Shown here one piece after another: positions 52,048 through 60,482 of a stretch of DNA of 64,000 nt. Made by a program: the position numbers and the translations under genes. This stretch comes from Phytomonospora endophytica (lineage in GTDB: Bacteria; Actinomycetota; Actinomycetes; Mycobacteriales; Micromonosporaceae). Position 1 is the first letter of the stretch; each line of letters opens with the position of its first letter. The notes beneath the pieces were generated by a model. It was not told the DNA's origin. It did not search any database and saw only the letters and a list, made by a program, of their open reading frames with translations. The stretch spans positions 537,160-601,159 of the forward strand of contig NZ_JACHGT010000001.1 in the NCBI RefSeq assembly GCF_014202425.1, in the 5' to 3' direction.

Positions 52048-53520
52048 TTGCGCCGTTCGCCCGTGTCCGCCGCCGAGTACCCGATCGTGCCGGGCTTCTA
52101 CCCGGATCCGACCGTCTGCCGGGTGGGATCCGACTACTACCTGGCCCATTCGAGCTTCGAGTACTTCCCCGGCGCGCCGATCTTCCACAGCCGCGACCTG
52201 GTGACGTGGCGGCAGATCGGGAACATCCTGACCCGCCGGACCCAGTTCCGGCGCGGCGGCGGCGGGCCCTCGGGCGGGATCTACGGTTCGACGCTGCGGT
52301 TCCACGACGGACGGTTCTGGTTCGTGACGACCAATGTCGGCGACTTCGAGGCCGGGCAGGTCATCGTCACCGCCGAGGATCCCGCCGGGCCGTGGAGTGA
52401 GCCGGTGTTCGTCGGCGAGGCGATCGGGATCGACCCCGACCTGTGCTGGGACGACGCCGGCCGGTGTCTCCTGACCTGGAAGGCGTCGCCCGCCGAGGGA
52501 CGCGGTGACGCGATCATGCAGGCGCGCCTCGATCCGGAGACCGGGAAGTTCGACGGCGAGGCGTACCCGCTGTGGCAGGGGACCGGGCTCGCCAACCCGG
52601 AGGCGCCCCACCTGTACCGCGTCGGCGGCCGCTGGTATCTGACCCTCGCCGAAGGCGGCACCGAGCGCGGGCACTGCGTTACCGTCGCGCGCGGCGACGG
52701 TCCACAAGGGCCGTTCGAGTCGTGCCCCGGCAACCCGGTCCTCACCCACCGCAGCACCACCCACCCGGTCCAGAACGCCGGGCACGCCGACCTGGTCTCG
52801 ACCGCGGACGGCGGCTGGGCCGCGGTCTACCTCGCCGTACGCCCACGCGGCTTCACCCCGGCCTTCCACGTGCTCGGTCGCGAGACCTTCCTCGCCGGTG
52901 TCGACTGGGCCGACGGCTGGCCGGTCTTCGATGAGGGGCGCTTCACCGTCGAGCCCGCCGACACCGCCTTCACCGACGACTTCACCGAGCCCGGCCTCGA
53001 CCCGCGCTGGGTCGTCCCCGGATCCGAACCCGAGACGATCACCGCGCGGCACCCGTCGGGCGGACTCGAACTGCGCCCGGCGCCCGACGGTTCACCGGGG
53101 CTGCTGTGCGCGCGCGTCCGCGACCTGTCCTGGCGTGCCGAGGCGACCTTCGACGGTTCCGGCCAGCTCCGGCTCCTCATCGACGACCGACACTGGTACG
53201 CGCTGACCTTCGACGGCGGGCGCGTCCAGGCGACCGTCCACATCGGAGACATCCGCCACGACCTCGACGCCGGGCCCGCCACCGGCGAGTCCGCGACCCT
53301 GCGGATCGCCGCGGTCTCGCCCACCCCGGGTGCCGCGATCCCCGGCCCCGACGAGATCGTGCTGTCCTACGGCGACGGCGAGAACTTCCGCGAGCTCGGC
53401 CGCCTCGACGGCCGCTACCTCTCCACCGAGGTCGCCGCCGGCTTCACCGGCCGGGTGCTCGCCTTCGGTTCGGCCGGGTCGCCGACGCTGCTGCGGAAGG
53501 CCGCGTACACGCCCGCCTGA
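52048..53520 (+). CDS. Glycoside hydrolase family 43
   Basis: A 490-residue GH43 enzyme, xylosidase or arabinofuranosidase. The five-bladed propeller carries the base Asp20 (FYPDPTV), the modulator Asp near 129-131 (GIDPDLCW) and the acid Glu185 (NPEAPHLY). A C-terminal beta-sandwich (from about residue 315, FTDDFTEPGLDPRW) is typical of the family. There is no signal peptide, so it acts in the cytosol on imported oligosaccharides while the cellulase acts outside. TTG 52048 follows AGGAGAGAGG; GTG 52063 is a possible later start. A terminator-like stem follows the stop. Confidence 0.92.
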   Translation: MRRSPVSAAEYPIVPGFYPDPTVCRVGSDYYLAHSSFEYFPGAPIFHSRDLVTWRQIGNILTRRTQFRRGGGGPSGGIYGSTLRFHDGRFWFVTTNVGDFEAGQVIVTAEDPAGPWSEPVFVGEAIGIDPDLCWDDAGRCLLTWKASPAEGRGDAIMQARLDPETGKFDGEAYPLWQGTGLANPEAPHLYRVGGRWYLTLAEGGTERGHCVTVARGDGPQGPFESCPGNPVLTHRSTTHPVQNAGHADLVSTADGGWAAVYLAVRPRGFTPAFHVLGRETFLAGVDWADGWPVFDEGRFTVEPADTAFTDDFTEPGLDPRWVVPGSEPETITARHPSGGLELRPAPDGSPGLLCARVRDLSWRAEATFDGSGQLRLLIDDRHWYALTFDGGRVQATVHIGDIRHDLDAGPATGESATLRIAAVSPTPGAAIPGPDEIVLSYGDGENFRELGRLDGRYLSTEVAAGFTGRVLAFGSAGSPTLLRKAAYTPA

Positions 53521-53541
53521 AACATCGCACGACCTTCACCC

Positions 53542-53569
53542 GCGACGGGACGCGACCGCGTCCCGTCGC
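53542..53569 (+). terminator. Terminator-like stem after GH43
   Basis: GCGACGGGACGCG (53542-53554) pairs perfectly with its complement at 53557-53569. A pyrimidine-rich TTCTCG tract follows instead of a U-run. It separates the glycosidase genes from the next cassette. Confidence 0.72.
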
Positions 53570-53600
53570 TTCTCGCGTCTCCTTGTTCACGTACCCGTCC

Positions 53601-53640
53601 TTGACGCGACTAGAGAAATCCTCTAGAAAAGAGTTATAGT
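53601..53640 (+). promoter_or_regulatory. Promoter with embedded palindrome for the three-gene cassette
   Basis: TTGACG (53601-53606) and TAGAAA (53624-53629) are 17 bases apart; TATAGT at 53635-53640 is an alternative -10. CTAGAG-AAATC-CTCTAG (53610-53626) is a perfect 6-5-6 palindrome inside the spacer and an obvious operator candidate. The segment is clearly AT-richer than its surroundings. Confidence 0.72.
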
Positions 53641-53706
53641 CAGCGCGGGTACTTGTCACGCTTAAACCGCAAAAACCACCCGGGCGACCGTGGACGGGGG
53701 AGTCAC

Positions 53707-54594
53707 ATGGCCGATATCGAGAAGCCGCTCACCGCATGGCACGAGCGCCTCTTCGCCGTCCTGATGGCGCTCACCGACATCGAACTGCGCGGCACCGGCT
53801 TCATCCCCGACTACTCCCGCGACTCCCTGTCGGCGCTGGAACGCCACCTCCTCCGGCGGCTCGACGAACCCGGGCAGGCGGCACTGCCGGGCAACCGCGC
53901 CTTCGTCGAAGGCGCCGCCGCCTACCTCGGCGAAGCCCTCATGCGCGTGGCGGGCGGCGCCTGGACGTGGCCGGACGCCGACCTCGGCGGTCCCCCCGGC
54001 GGCCTCCCGGTCGCGACGGCGGACCCGGCCGTCGGCCTCGCGCCGGTGTCGCCGGTCCGCCTGCTCCAGGAAGCCGCGACCGCTCGTGACGCGGCACGTT
54101 TCACCACGGTCCACGACCTCTGGTCGCGCGCGGTCGAGGAGCACCGGCGCGCGGTCCCGTCATGGCGGCCTGTGAAGGAGCAGACCGAGGTCGACGATCC
54201 CGATCCCGGCGCGGCTCCGCTCGCGCGGTGGCTCGCCGCCCGCGCTTCCGCCGCCGACGCGTGGGCGCGCGCCTACGCCCCCGACGAGGACTGGGACTTC
54301 TCGCCGGACTCGCTGTCGCGGCTGCAAGAACTCGTCCGTCGGAAGACCCCGACGAAGGAGTCGCTGAAGGACCCGGCCAACCACGACTTCCGGGAGGGTG
54401 CGGCCTGGTACCTGGGCGAGGTCCTCCGCCGCGGAGTCGGCGGCCGGTGGAACCACAACCCCGACGGAGGCGACCACCCCTATCTCGAAGCACTCGGACC
54501 GAAGCACCACACGTCCATGCCGTTCGTGGCCCTCCGGATCGCGCTCCGGCGCGACGGCTACCTCCGGCGGCACTTCGACGACCTCGCACGCTGA
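53707..54594 (+). CDS. Protein with an internal duplication, unknown function
   Basis: A 295-residue, soluble, mostly helical protein that I cannot assign. Two related modules are visible. The first (about residues 35-95) has YSRDSLSALERHLLRR, then NRAFVEGAAAYLGEALMRVAGGAWTW. The second (about 200-255) has FSPDSLSRLQELVRR, then NHDFREGAAWYLGEVLRRGVGGRWNH. No catalytic motif stands out. ATG 53707 has GGGGGAG upstream. It is the first gene of a three-gene cassette, with a 19-base gap before the next gene. It may be a cytosolic partner or regulator of the membrane protein that follows. Confidence 0.8.
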   Translation: MADIEKPLTAWHERLFAVLMALTDIELRGTGFIPDYSRDSLSALERHLLRRLDEPGQAALPGNRAFVEGAAAYLGEALMRVAGGAWTWPDADLGGPPGGLPVATADPAVGLAPVSPVRLLQEAATARDAARFTTVHDLWSRAVEEHRRAVPSWRPVKEQTEVDDPDPGAAPLARWLAARASAADAWARAYAPDEDWDFSPDSLSRLQELVRRKTPTKESLKDPANHDFREGAAWYLGEVLRRGVGGRWNHNPDGGDHPYLEALGPKHHTSMPFVALRIALRRDGYLRRHFDDLAR

Positions 54595-54613
54595 TCCCCT
54601 GGGGAGTGCAGAC

Positions 54614-56902
54614 ATGAACCGGTTATTCCGACGTATCTCCGCGAGCGCCACCTGCCTTCTGCTGCTGCTCGTCTCGATCGCCTACATCGCGGCACCCGTC
54701 CCGGCACGGGCCGAACCGGTGCCACCCGGCCCGTACCGCATCGGCGCGGGGTTCACGCCCCCGGTGAACCAGCCCCCCGTGGAATTCGACGTCCCCTCCG
54801 TGGGTTTCTGGAGCGACGAACTCACCTGGAACAAGGACACCGAGGAGATCAGCTGGGGCACCTTGACCTACGACTGGGAGGAGATCGAGGAGATCGCCCA
54901 GCTCGACTCGATCCAGCCGTCCGGCGACTACCTGGTCGGGTCCATCGAGCACGTGCTCAGCCGCTGGCACAAGTGGCGGGTGAAACCCAAGAACAGCGCC
55001 GACTGGGCGAAGATGTCGGCGAGCGCCAGGGCCAAGAAGTGGGGCACCTGGCTGAAGACCTACGGGACCAGCACGTCCAACGGACTCCAGGGCACCGGTT
55101 TCGAGCTCCTCGTCGGCCAGGTTCAGGGCTACACCGCGCAGGGCTTCGAGCACGACACGAAGGTCAGCGAGAACATCGACGAGCGTCCCGACTTCGGGCT
55201 GCGCACCGGCCCTGAGAGTTACTCCCATCTCGTCGAGGTGAAATCGGGCGCGTGGACCATGGAGCAGATCAGGTCCCGCTTCGAACTCGCCGTCCAGACC
55301 GGTGCGACGAAACTCGACGTGTACTTCTCCAAACGACCGGGCAAGAAGAGGATCGCCGAACTGGAGCGACTCGCCGCCGAGTACCCGGGCGTCGAGTCCC
55401 GGCTCTTCGTCTACCCCGCCAAGGCCCGAAAGATCGTCAATCCCAGCACCTACGAGAACCCGCCGGACGGAAGCGGAAGCGGTGCCGCGCCACCGAGCGG
55501 CCCCGGTCCCACCTCGCCTCCGGGTTCGCTCGTGGCGGGCGGCCAGAACGGCGCCGAAAGCCCGTCGACGGACGCCTTCTCGGGTTCTCCCGCCTCCCCC
55601 GAAGAGGCCGCGGAGACCTCGGAGATGACCGAGCAGCTCGCCCAGGACAGCGGCTACAACAGCAGCGGGGACGCCGAGATGACGTCCGACCAGCTCGGCG
55701 GCGTCGACTTCTCCACACTGGAACTGCGCTACGTCTCCGACACCTACGACGGCGGACTCGGTACGGGCGTCGACTACGCCTACTCCGTCGACGCCGCCGA
55801 GGGAGTCGACGTCTCCTACGGTGGACGCGAGAGCGCCCAGCTCGCCGCCGACGCGTTCTTCACCTGGCTGGCCCTGCCCACCGACACCTTCTGGGTGAAC
55901 CTCAACCCCGATGAGCCCGACCGGATCATCGACGAGGACTTCGGGAGCACCGACGCCGGCCGGGTGCTCCTCGAAGCCGACCTGGACATGAAGAAGATCG
56001 TCGCCGACTTCATCCACCCGGACACCAAGGGCGGCGCGAAGTACTGGGAGGCGCTCCGCGGCGAGACCAAGTGCATCTCGATGCGCCAGTGGATCGTCCC
56101 GAAGCCCGCGGTCGTGAAGGACGACGGCGACTCGCTGTTCATCCTCGACGCGCCCCTCGAAGTGAAGATGGAGGGCGAGTACCTCGAATCCAAAGGCGCC
56201 GGCGGCACCGCCGGATGCTCCGGGCAGTCCGGCGGGGACACCGACCACAACGAGGGCGTCTACGCCGACCTGATCCTGCCGAAGGTCGAGGAGGCGGTCA
56301 ACACCGCGCCCGAGTTCGCCGAACTGCGGCGGGTGTACGCCAGCCGGGTCGCCGCCGAGTGGTACCGGCACCGCAGCGAGACCAAGACCACCGCCTACAG
56401 CGACATCATCGACTCCGGTGATGTCAGCGCGTGGCCGGCCCGTGAGGACTGGGACCCCAAGGACGTCTTCGACGACTACGTGAAGTCCTACACCGAGGGC
56501 GAGTTCAACGTCGAACGCCGGACGCGCCAAGGCGACTACATCGTGACCACGACCTACATCTACGGCGGCGTCACGTTCTTCGACGTGCCGAGCCGCTCGG
56601 TGAGCGACGAGGAGTTCGCCGCCGAGCACCCGGCGCTCAACGCGGCCGTCGGCGAGTCGATGCTCGCGCCGACCGTCGAGGAGGGAGCCGCCGGGATCTG
56701 GCTCGGCGGACGGTCGACCGAGCGTCCCTTGTGGGACCCGCTGCCACCGCCGCCCACGCCGCTCGGGAACCCGTTCTTCTGGGTGTTGTCGACGCTGCCC
56801 GTGGCCGGGTGGCTCGCCGTCGGCGTGTTCCTCTGGCGACGGAAGACGAAGGCCACGACACCGCCGACGTTCGCCGGCACGAGCGGACCGGTGACGCGAT
56901 GA
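54614..56902 (+). CDS. Membrane-anchored ectoprotein with PD-(D/E)XK nuclease-like motif
   Basis: A 762-residue secreted protein. A signal peptide (residues 1-33, cleavage near ARA) precedes a first domain (about 60-270) with the ordered residues Glu164 (GFELLVGQ), Asp193 (ERPDFGLR), Glu208 and Lys210 (HLVEVKSG), the spacing of PD-(D/E)XK nucleases. A Ser/Pro/Glu-rich linker (about 280-360) leads to a second domain (about 365-640) with FWVNLNPDEPDRIIDE and TDAGRVLLEADLDMKKI, a conserved-looking block that I cannot name. One helix near residues 719-740 and a basic end anchor it in the membrane. Catalytic activity is inferred. It overlaps the next gene by ATGA. Confidence 0.82.
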   Translation: MNRLFRRISASATCLLLLLVSIAYIAAPVPARAEPVPPGPYRIGAGFTPPVNQPPVEFDVPSVGFWSDELTWNKDTEEISWGTLTYDWEEIEEIAQLDSIQPSGDYLVGSIEHVLSRWHKWRVKPKNSADWAKMSASARAKKWGTWLKTYGTSTSNGLQGTGFELLVGQVQGYTAQGFEHDTKVSENIDERPDFGLRTGPESYSHLVEVKSGAWTMEQIRSRFELAVQTGATKLDVYFSKRPGKKRIAELERLAAEYPGVESRLFVYPAKARKIVNPSTYENPPDGSGSGAAPPSGPGPTSPPGSLVAGGQNGAESPSTDAFSGSPASPEEAAETSEMTEQLAQDSGYNSSGDAEMTSDQLGGVDFSTLELRYVSDTYDGGLGTGVDYAYSVDAAEGVDVSYGGRESAQLAADAFFTWLALPTDTFWVNLNPDEPDRIIDEDFGSTDAGRVLLEADLDMKKIVADFIHPDTKGGAKYWEALRGETKCISMRQWIVPKPAVVKDDGDSLFILDAPLEVKMEGEYLESKGAGGTAGCSGQSGGDTDHNEGVYADLILPKVEEAVNTAPEFAELRRVYASRVAAEWYRHRSETKTTAYSDIIDSGDVSAWPAREDWDPKDVFDDYVKSYTEGEFNVERRTRQGDYIVTTTYIYGGVTFFDVPSRSVSDEEFAAEHPALNAAVGESMLAPTVEEGAAGIWLGGRSTERPLWDPLPPPPTPLGNPFFWVLSTLPVAGWLAVGVFLWRRKTKATTPPTFAGTSGPVTR

Positions 56903-57600
56903 GCACGCTTCACCTGCCGCAGACGGCCCCGCCGAAGCGTCCGCCCGGCGTGTTCGCCGCCTCCTACCTCCTGACCGGTTCGGCGGCGTTCTGGCTGGCG
57001 GCGGCCGTCGCGACACTGTTCGCGCTGCCCCAGTACGACCGGTACCACAGCGACCTCGCGCAGGACCCCGACGCGGGCTCAGGTGTCGTGGCGCTGCTCG
57101 TCCTGTTCGCCACCGGCGCCATCGCCGCGGCGGGCCTGGCGGTCCTCCTCGCCGTCCTCGACGCCCAAGGCCGCCGTCCGGCGCGCGTGATGACCTGGAT
57201 CCTCTGCGGATCCGCCGCCTGCGCGGCGGGCCTGATGCTGCTGTCGGATCCTTTCACCGCGACCACCTGGCATCACGTCCTGATGGTCGGATCGTCGATC
57301 CTGACCCTGGTCCTGGTCACGGTCGTGATCGTCCTGCTCGCCCTGCGCTCCTCCGGGGGTTACTTCCGCGGTGTTCTCCTCGCGAGACAGGCCGCCGCGC
57401 GCCTGGCCTACATGGCCCGGTACCCACCGGCCGCCGCCTACCCGCAGGCGCCTCCGGGTTGGACCGTCTACAACCCGCCGCTTCCTCGCCCGCAACAGTT
57501 CGGCCCGCCGCCCCCGCACCGCCCGGCTCCACCGGCTCCACCGGCTCCACCGGCTCCACCGGCTCCACCGGCGGAGTCTGGGTGGGGACGGCCGGGTTAG
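56899..57600 (+). CDS. Four-helix membrane protein with proline-repeat tail
   Basis: A 233-residue protein with four membrane helices (about residues 21-42, 62-86, 96-113 and 122-145) and a cytoplasmic tail. The tail ends in Pro/Ala repeats encoded by the 9-base tandem repeat at 57523-57567. It is translationally coupled to the ectoprotein gene by ATGA and may anchor or assemble it. I recognise no family. The longer frame upstream lies inside the previous gene in another phase and is not used. Confidence 0.78.
   Translation: MSTLHLPQTAPPKRPPGVFAASYLLTGSAAFWLAAAVATLFALPQYDRYHSDLAQDPDAGSGVVALLVLFATGAIAAAGLAVLLAVLDAQGRRPARVMTWILCGSAACAAGLMLLSDPFTATTWHHVLMVGSSILTLVLVTVVIVLLALRSSGGYFRGVLLARQAAARLAYMARYPPAAAYPQAPPGWTVYNPPLPRPQQFGPPPPHRPAPPAPPAPPAPPAPPAESGWGRPG
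57523..57567 (+). repeat. Five copies of CCGGCTCCA in the 3' end of the membrane-protein gene
   Basis: Five perfect 9-base units encode the Ala-Pro-Pro-type tail of the preceding protein. Because the unit is a multiple of three, copy-number change would lengthen the tail without a frameshift. Confidence 0.85.
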
Positions 57601-57911
57601 GTCGAGACTCGCCGCCGGGCAGCCCCCGGGTTGCCCGGCGGAGTGCTTCGGGGCAAGGCCGCGACCGCCCGAACCGCACACCGGACACTCCAAGACACGA
57701 AGTCCGTCAGCAGGAGGACCGCGCCGAAGAGCCCGCACGATCGAGCCGAAGGGAGCCCGTCGAGGCCCCACGGCGACGGCGAGCGCCTCGCCGCTTCGGC
57801 CACGGCGATCCACCGTGTCGGCGAGCACCGCCCCCGGCACCGATGTTCGGCCCCTGAGTCCCACATCACTCACCCCTGCGTTCCGGCCCCGCCCTGGGTG
57901 ATCATGACCGG
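57601..57911. other. Spacer without a supported gene
   Basis: 311 bases between the cassette and the ComB-like gene. All open frames here have skewed composition and are interrupted or out of register with any family. I see no clear promoter, terminator or repeat. Confidence 0.4.
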
Positions 57912-58586
57912 ATGGACGCCCGTTTCCTCGGCATCGCCGAACTCACCGAAGTCCCCTCCGTCGCGGTCGTCGTCGACGTCATGCGCGCCTTCACCGTCGC
58001 GGCCTGGGCCTTCGCCCGAGGGGCCGAGAGGATCGTGCTCGCCGAGTCGCTGGACGAGGCCCTGGCGCTCAAGTCGCGCCATCCCGGCTGGGTGGCGCTC
58101 AAGGACGGTCCGCCGGCACCGGGGTTCGACACGGTCAACTCGCCGGGCATGCTGCGGTCGATCGGCCTCGGTGGGCGGACCGTCGTGCAGAAGACGACGG
58201 CGGGGACGGTCGGGGCGCTCGCGGTCAAGGACGCGTCGCTGGTGCTGTGCGCTTCCTTCGTGGTCGCCGAGGCGACGGCCCGGCTCCTGCGGGAGCGCGA
58301 GCCCGACCGGGTCACCTTCGTGGTCACCGGCGAGGACGGGCGCGCTGACGAGGACCTGGCGTGCGCCCAGTACATCGCGCGGAGGACCACCGAGACGGCG
58401 ACCGACGCCACCGAGTACCTCAGCCGCGCCGGCGACTCGCGGGCCGCCACCGAACTCACGGAGGGCATCCGCGAGGGAGTCCACCCCGACGACGTCGCGC
58501 TCTGCCTCGAACTCGACCGCTTCCCGTTCGCCATGGTGGCGACGGCGGAGGACGGCCTCATGGTCCTCCGCCCGCACGCCGGCTGA
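57912..58586 (+). CDS. 2-phosphosulfolactate phosphatase (ComB-like)
   Basis: A 224-residue ComB-family phosphatase. Family signatures are [18 protein letters not shown] at the N-terminus, [24 protein letters not shown] in the middle and the [19 protein letters not shown] loop. In archaea ComB removes phosphate during coenzyme M synthesis. Actinomycetes lack that pathway, so its local substrate is probably different. It converges on the serine hydrolase gene. No clear ribosome site precedes the ATG. Confidence 0.88.
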   Translation: MDARFLGIAELTEVPSVAVVVDVMRAFTVAAWAFARGAERIVLAESLDEALALKSRHPGWVALKDGPPAPGFDTVNSPGMLRSIGLGGRTVVQKTTAGTVGALAVKDASLVLCASFVVAEATARLLREREPDRVTFVVTGEDGRADEDLACAQYIARRTTETATDATEYLSRAGDSRAATELTEGIREGVHPDDVALCLELDRFPFAMVATAEDGLMVLRPHAG

Positions 58587-58593
58587 CTCGCCC

Positions 58594-60027
58594 CTACGCG
58601 ACGTCGGGTCGCGTCATCAGCGGCGACCGCAGATGCAGCGCCAGGTCGGGGCTCGTCAGGGGCACGACGTTCCACGTCGCGACCGCCGTCCCGGTGACCG
58701 CGTCGACCACCAAACGGACCCGGTGCGGGCTGGTGATGACGTGGAAGTCGGCGACGAAGGTGTCGTCCTGCCAGGCGCCGGTCGCGACGAGCGGCCGCCC
58801 GAGCGGCGCGCTCTCCCACCATTCGCCGTGGCCGACCTCGATCGTGAGGGACGGCCCGAGCCGGACGAGCCACCCGCGCTCGGCCGGTTCGACGACCACC
58901 GTGGACTCACCGGGCAGTGCCGAGTCCGCGACGGAGGCGTCGACGGTCGCCTTCGCGGAACGCCCGGGGGCGGCCGAACCCGGCACCGTCGGCAAGGACA
59001 GGTGCCGCAGGCGCTCGGCGAGACGTTCGTCGTCCTCGGCGCCGTCCGCCTTGTCCAGGCCGGGCAGCAGGCACTCCCAGACCGGGTCGAGCACCGTCTC
59101 GCCGCCGCCCGTTCGAGCGCCGGTCACGGCGACCACCAGGTCGTGCTCCGGGAGGACCAGGCAGTACTGGCCGAAGGAACCCTCACCGCGATAACCGTGG
59201 CGCGACATCCAGAACTGGTAGCCGTAGCCGCGAAGCGTGTCGGGGTTGACCGACCAGCCTTCGACCTGACGCGTCTCGATGTGCCGCCCGGTGGCCAGTT
59301 CGACCCATTCGCGCGGGACGAGCTGCCGGTCGCCCCAGCGGCCGCCGCGAAGCAGCAGCTCACCGAAGGCGGCGACGGCCTCGGTCGTGAGGTGCAGCCC
59401 GTGGAAGCCGAAGGAGGCGCCGCCGGCCACCCGGTCCCAGTCGGCGTGGTCGACGCCCATCGGGGTGAACAGCCGCTCGTCGAGCAGTTCCGGGAGGCCG
59501 CGGCCCGTCGCCCGCTCGACCATGCGCGCCAGGACGTAGGTGGTCGCGTTGTCGTAGGCGTGCCGGGTTCCTTCGGGCGCGGAGAACGGCACGCGCAGGA
59601 AACCCTTCACCAGGTCGTCCGGTTCCAGTTGCCAGGCCTCGGTGAGGCTGTCGGTGTCGCGCCCGACCGTCATCGACAGCAGGTGGTGGACGGTGAGGCG
59701 GCGGGCCTGCTCGGGGATGCCGTCCGGAACCCGGTCGGGAAGGACGTCCACGATGCGATCGTCCAGCGACAGTAGGCCGTCGGCGATCGCGAGCCCCACG
59801 GCCACCGCGGTGAAGGACTTGGTCAGCGAGTAGAGGAGATGCGGACGCGCGGCCGAGTATGGCGCCCACCAGCCCTCGGCGACGACGTGTCCATGACGTA
59901 CGACCATGATCGAGTGGCACTCGACGGAGTCGGCCGCGAGCCGGTCCAGCAGTGCCGAGATCGCGCGGGACGAGACACCCGAGGCCGCGGGCGCCGAACG
60001 CGGCAGCAGGGCGTGTGGGGAAGGCAT
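58594..60027 (-). CDS. Beta-lactamase-related serine hydrolase
   Basis: A 477-residue serine hydrolase of the class C beta-lactamase/PBP4* fold. The nucleophile motif is Ser67-Leu-Thr-Lys70 (YSLTKSFTAVAVGLA) and the second motif is Tyr158-Asp-Asn160 (AYDNATTYVL). A C-terminal beta-barrel extension (about residues 360-477) is like those of esterase or D-aminopeptidase relatives. There is no signal peptide, so an intracellular esterase or peptidase is likelier than antibiotic resistance. The ATG at 60027 is the first in frame. Confidence 0.9.
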   Translation of the reverse strand: MPSPHALLPRSAPAASGVSSRAISALLDRLAADSVECHSIMVVRHGHVVAEGWWAPYSAARPHLLYSLTKSFTAVAVGLAIADGLLSLDDRIVDVLPDRVPDGIPEQARRLTVHHLLSMTVGRDTDSLTEAWQLEPDDLVKGFLRVPFSAPEGTRHAYDNATTYVLARMVERATGRGLPELLDERLFTPMGVDHADWDRVAGGASFGFHGLHLTTEAVAAFGELLLRGGRWGDRQLVPREWVELATGRHIETRQVEGWSVNPDTLRGYGYQFWMSRHGYRGEGSFGQYCLVLPEHDLVVAVTGARTGGGETVLDPVWECLLPGLDKADGAEDDERLAERLRHLSLPTVPGSAAPGRSAKATVDASVADSALPGESTVVVEPAERGWLVRLGPSLTIEVGHGEWWESAPLGRPLVATGAWQDDTFVADFHVITSPHRVRLVVDAVTGTAVATWNVVPLTSPDLALHLRSPLMTRPDVA

Positions 60028-60447
60028 TCAGGCACAGTAACCAAGGCCCACGATCAAGTCACGCGCCTTAGAGGGCCTCGGCGGGGGACTCGGGTGCGAG
60101 TGAGCCGTTCGACTGCCGTCGCGGTGCTCACGAGTGAGAGCCCGACGAAAAGGATCCGCGGTCCGCCTTGCCGGCGGAGGACATTGAAGTGCTCGGCCGA
60201 CTCGCGATCCCGCTGGAGCACATGATCGCGGTCCTCGCGGTCGCGCCTGTGGCGGAACCGGTGCTCATGCCCCCTGTGCGGGCGGCCGTGGGCCGGTGGG
60301 GGACCGGTCGCGTCGACGCGACCGGCGCCGCCGCCGCGGTCGCGACGGTGATCATCGTGCTGGCCGCCGTCCGCCCCATGCCGGGAGCCACGAGGGCCCC
60401 TGACCACCCTTCCGGCCACCCGAACAGAAAAACTCCAGCGGCCGCTG
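60028..60447. other. Spacer with weak open frames
   Basis: A 420-base stretch. An open frame at 60168-60473 (+) would encode 101 residues with one hydrophobic segment, but it has no ribosome site and no family resemblance, and overlapping frames on the other strand are equally open. I do not annotate a gene. Confidence 0.4.
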
Positions 60448-60476
60448 TAGACATCCGGCCGCAGAAGTGTTAGGTT
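60448..60476 (+). promoter_or_regulatory. Promoter of the candidate structured RNA
   Basis: TAGACA (60448-60453) and TAGGTT (60471-60476) are separated by exactly 17 bases, predicting a transcript start near 60483, just where the structured segment begins. Confidence 0.6.
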
Positions 60477-60482
60477 TTCTCT

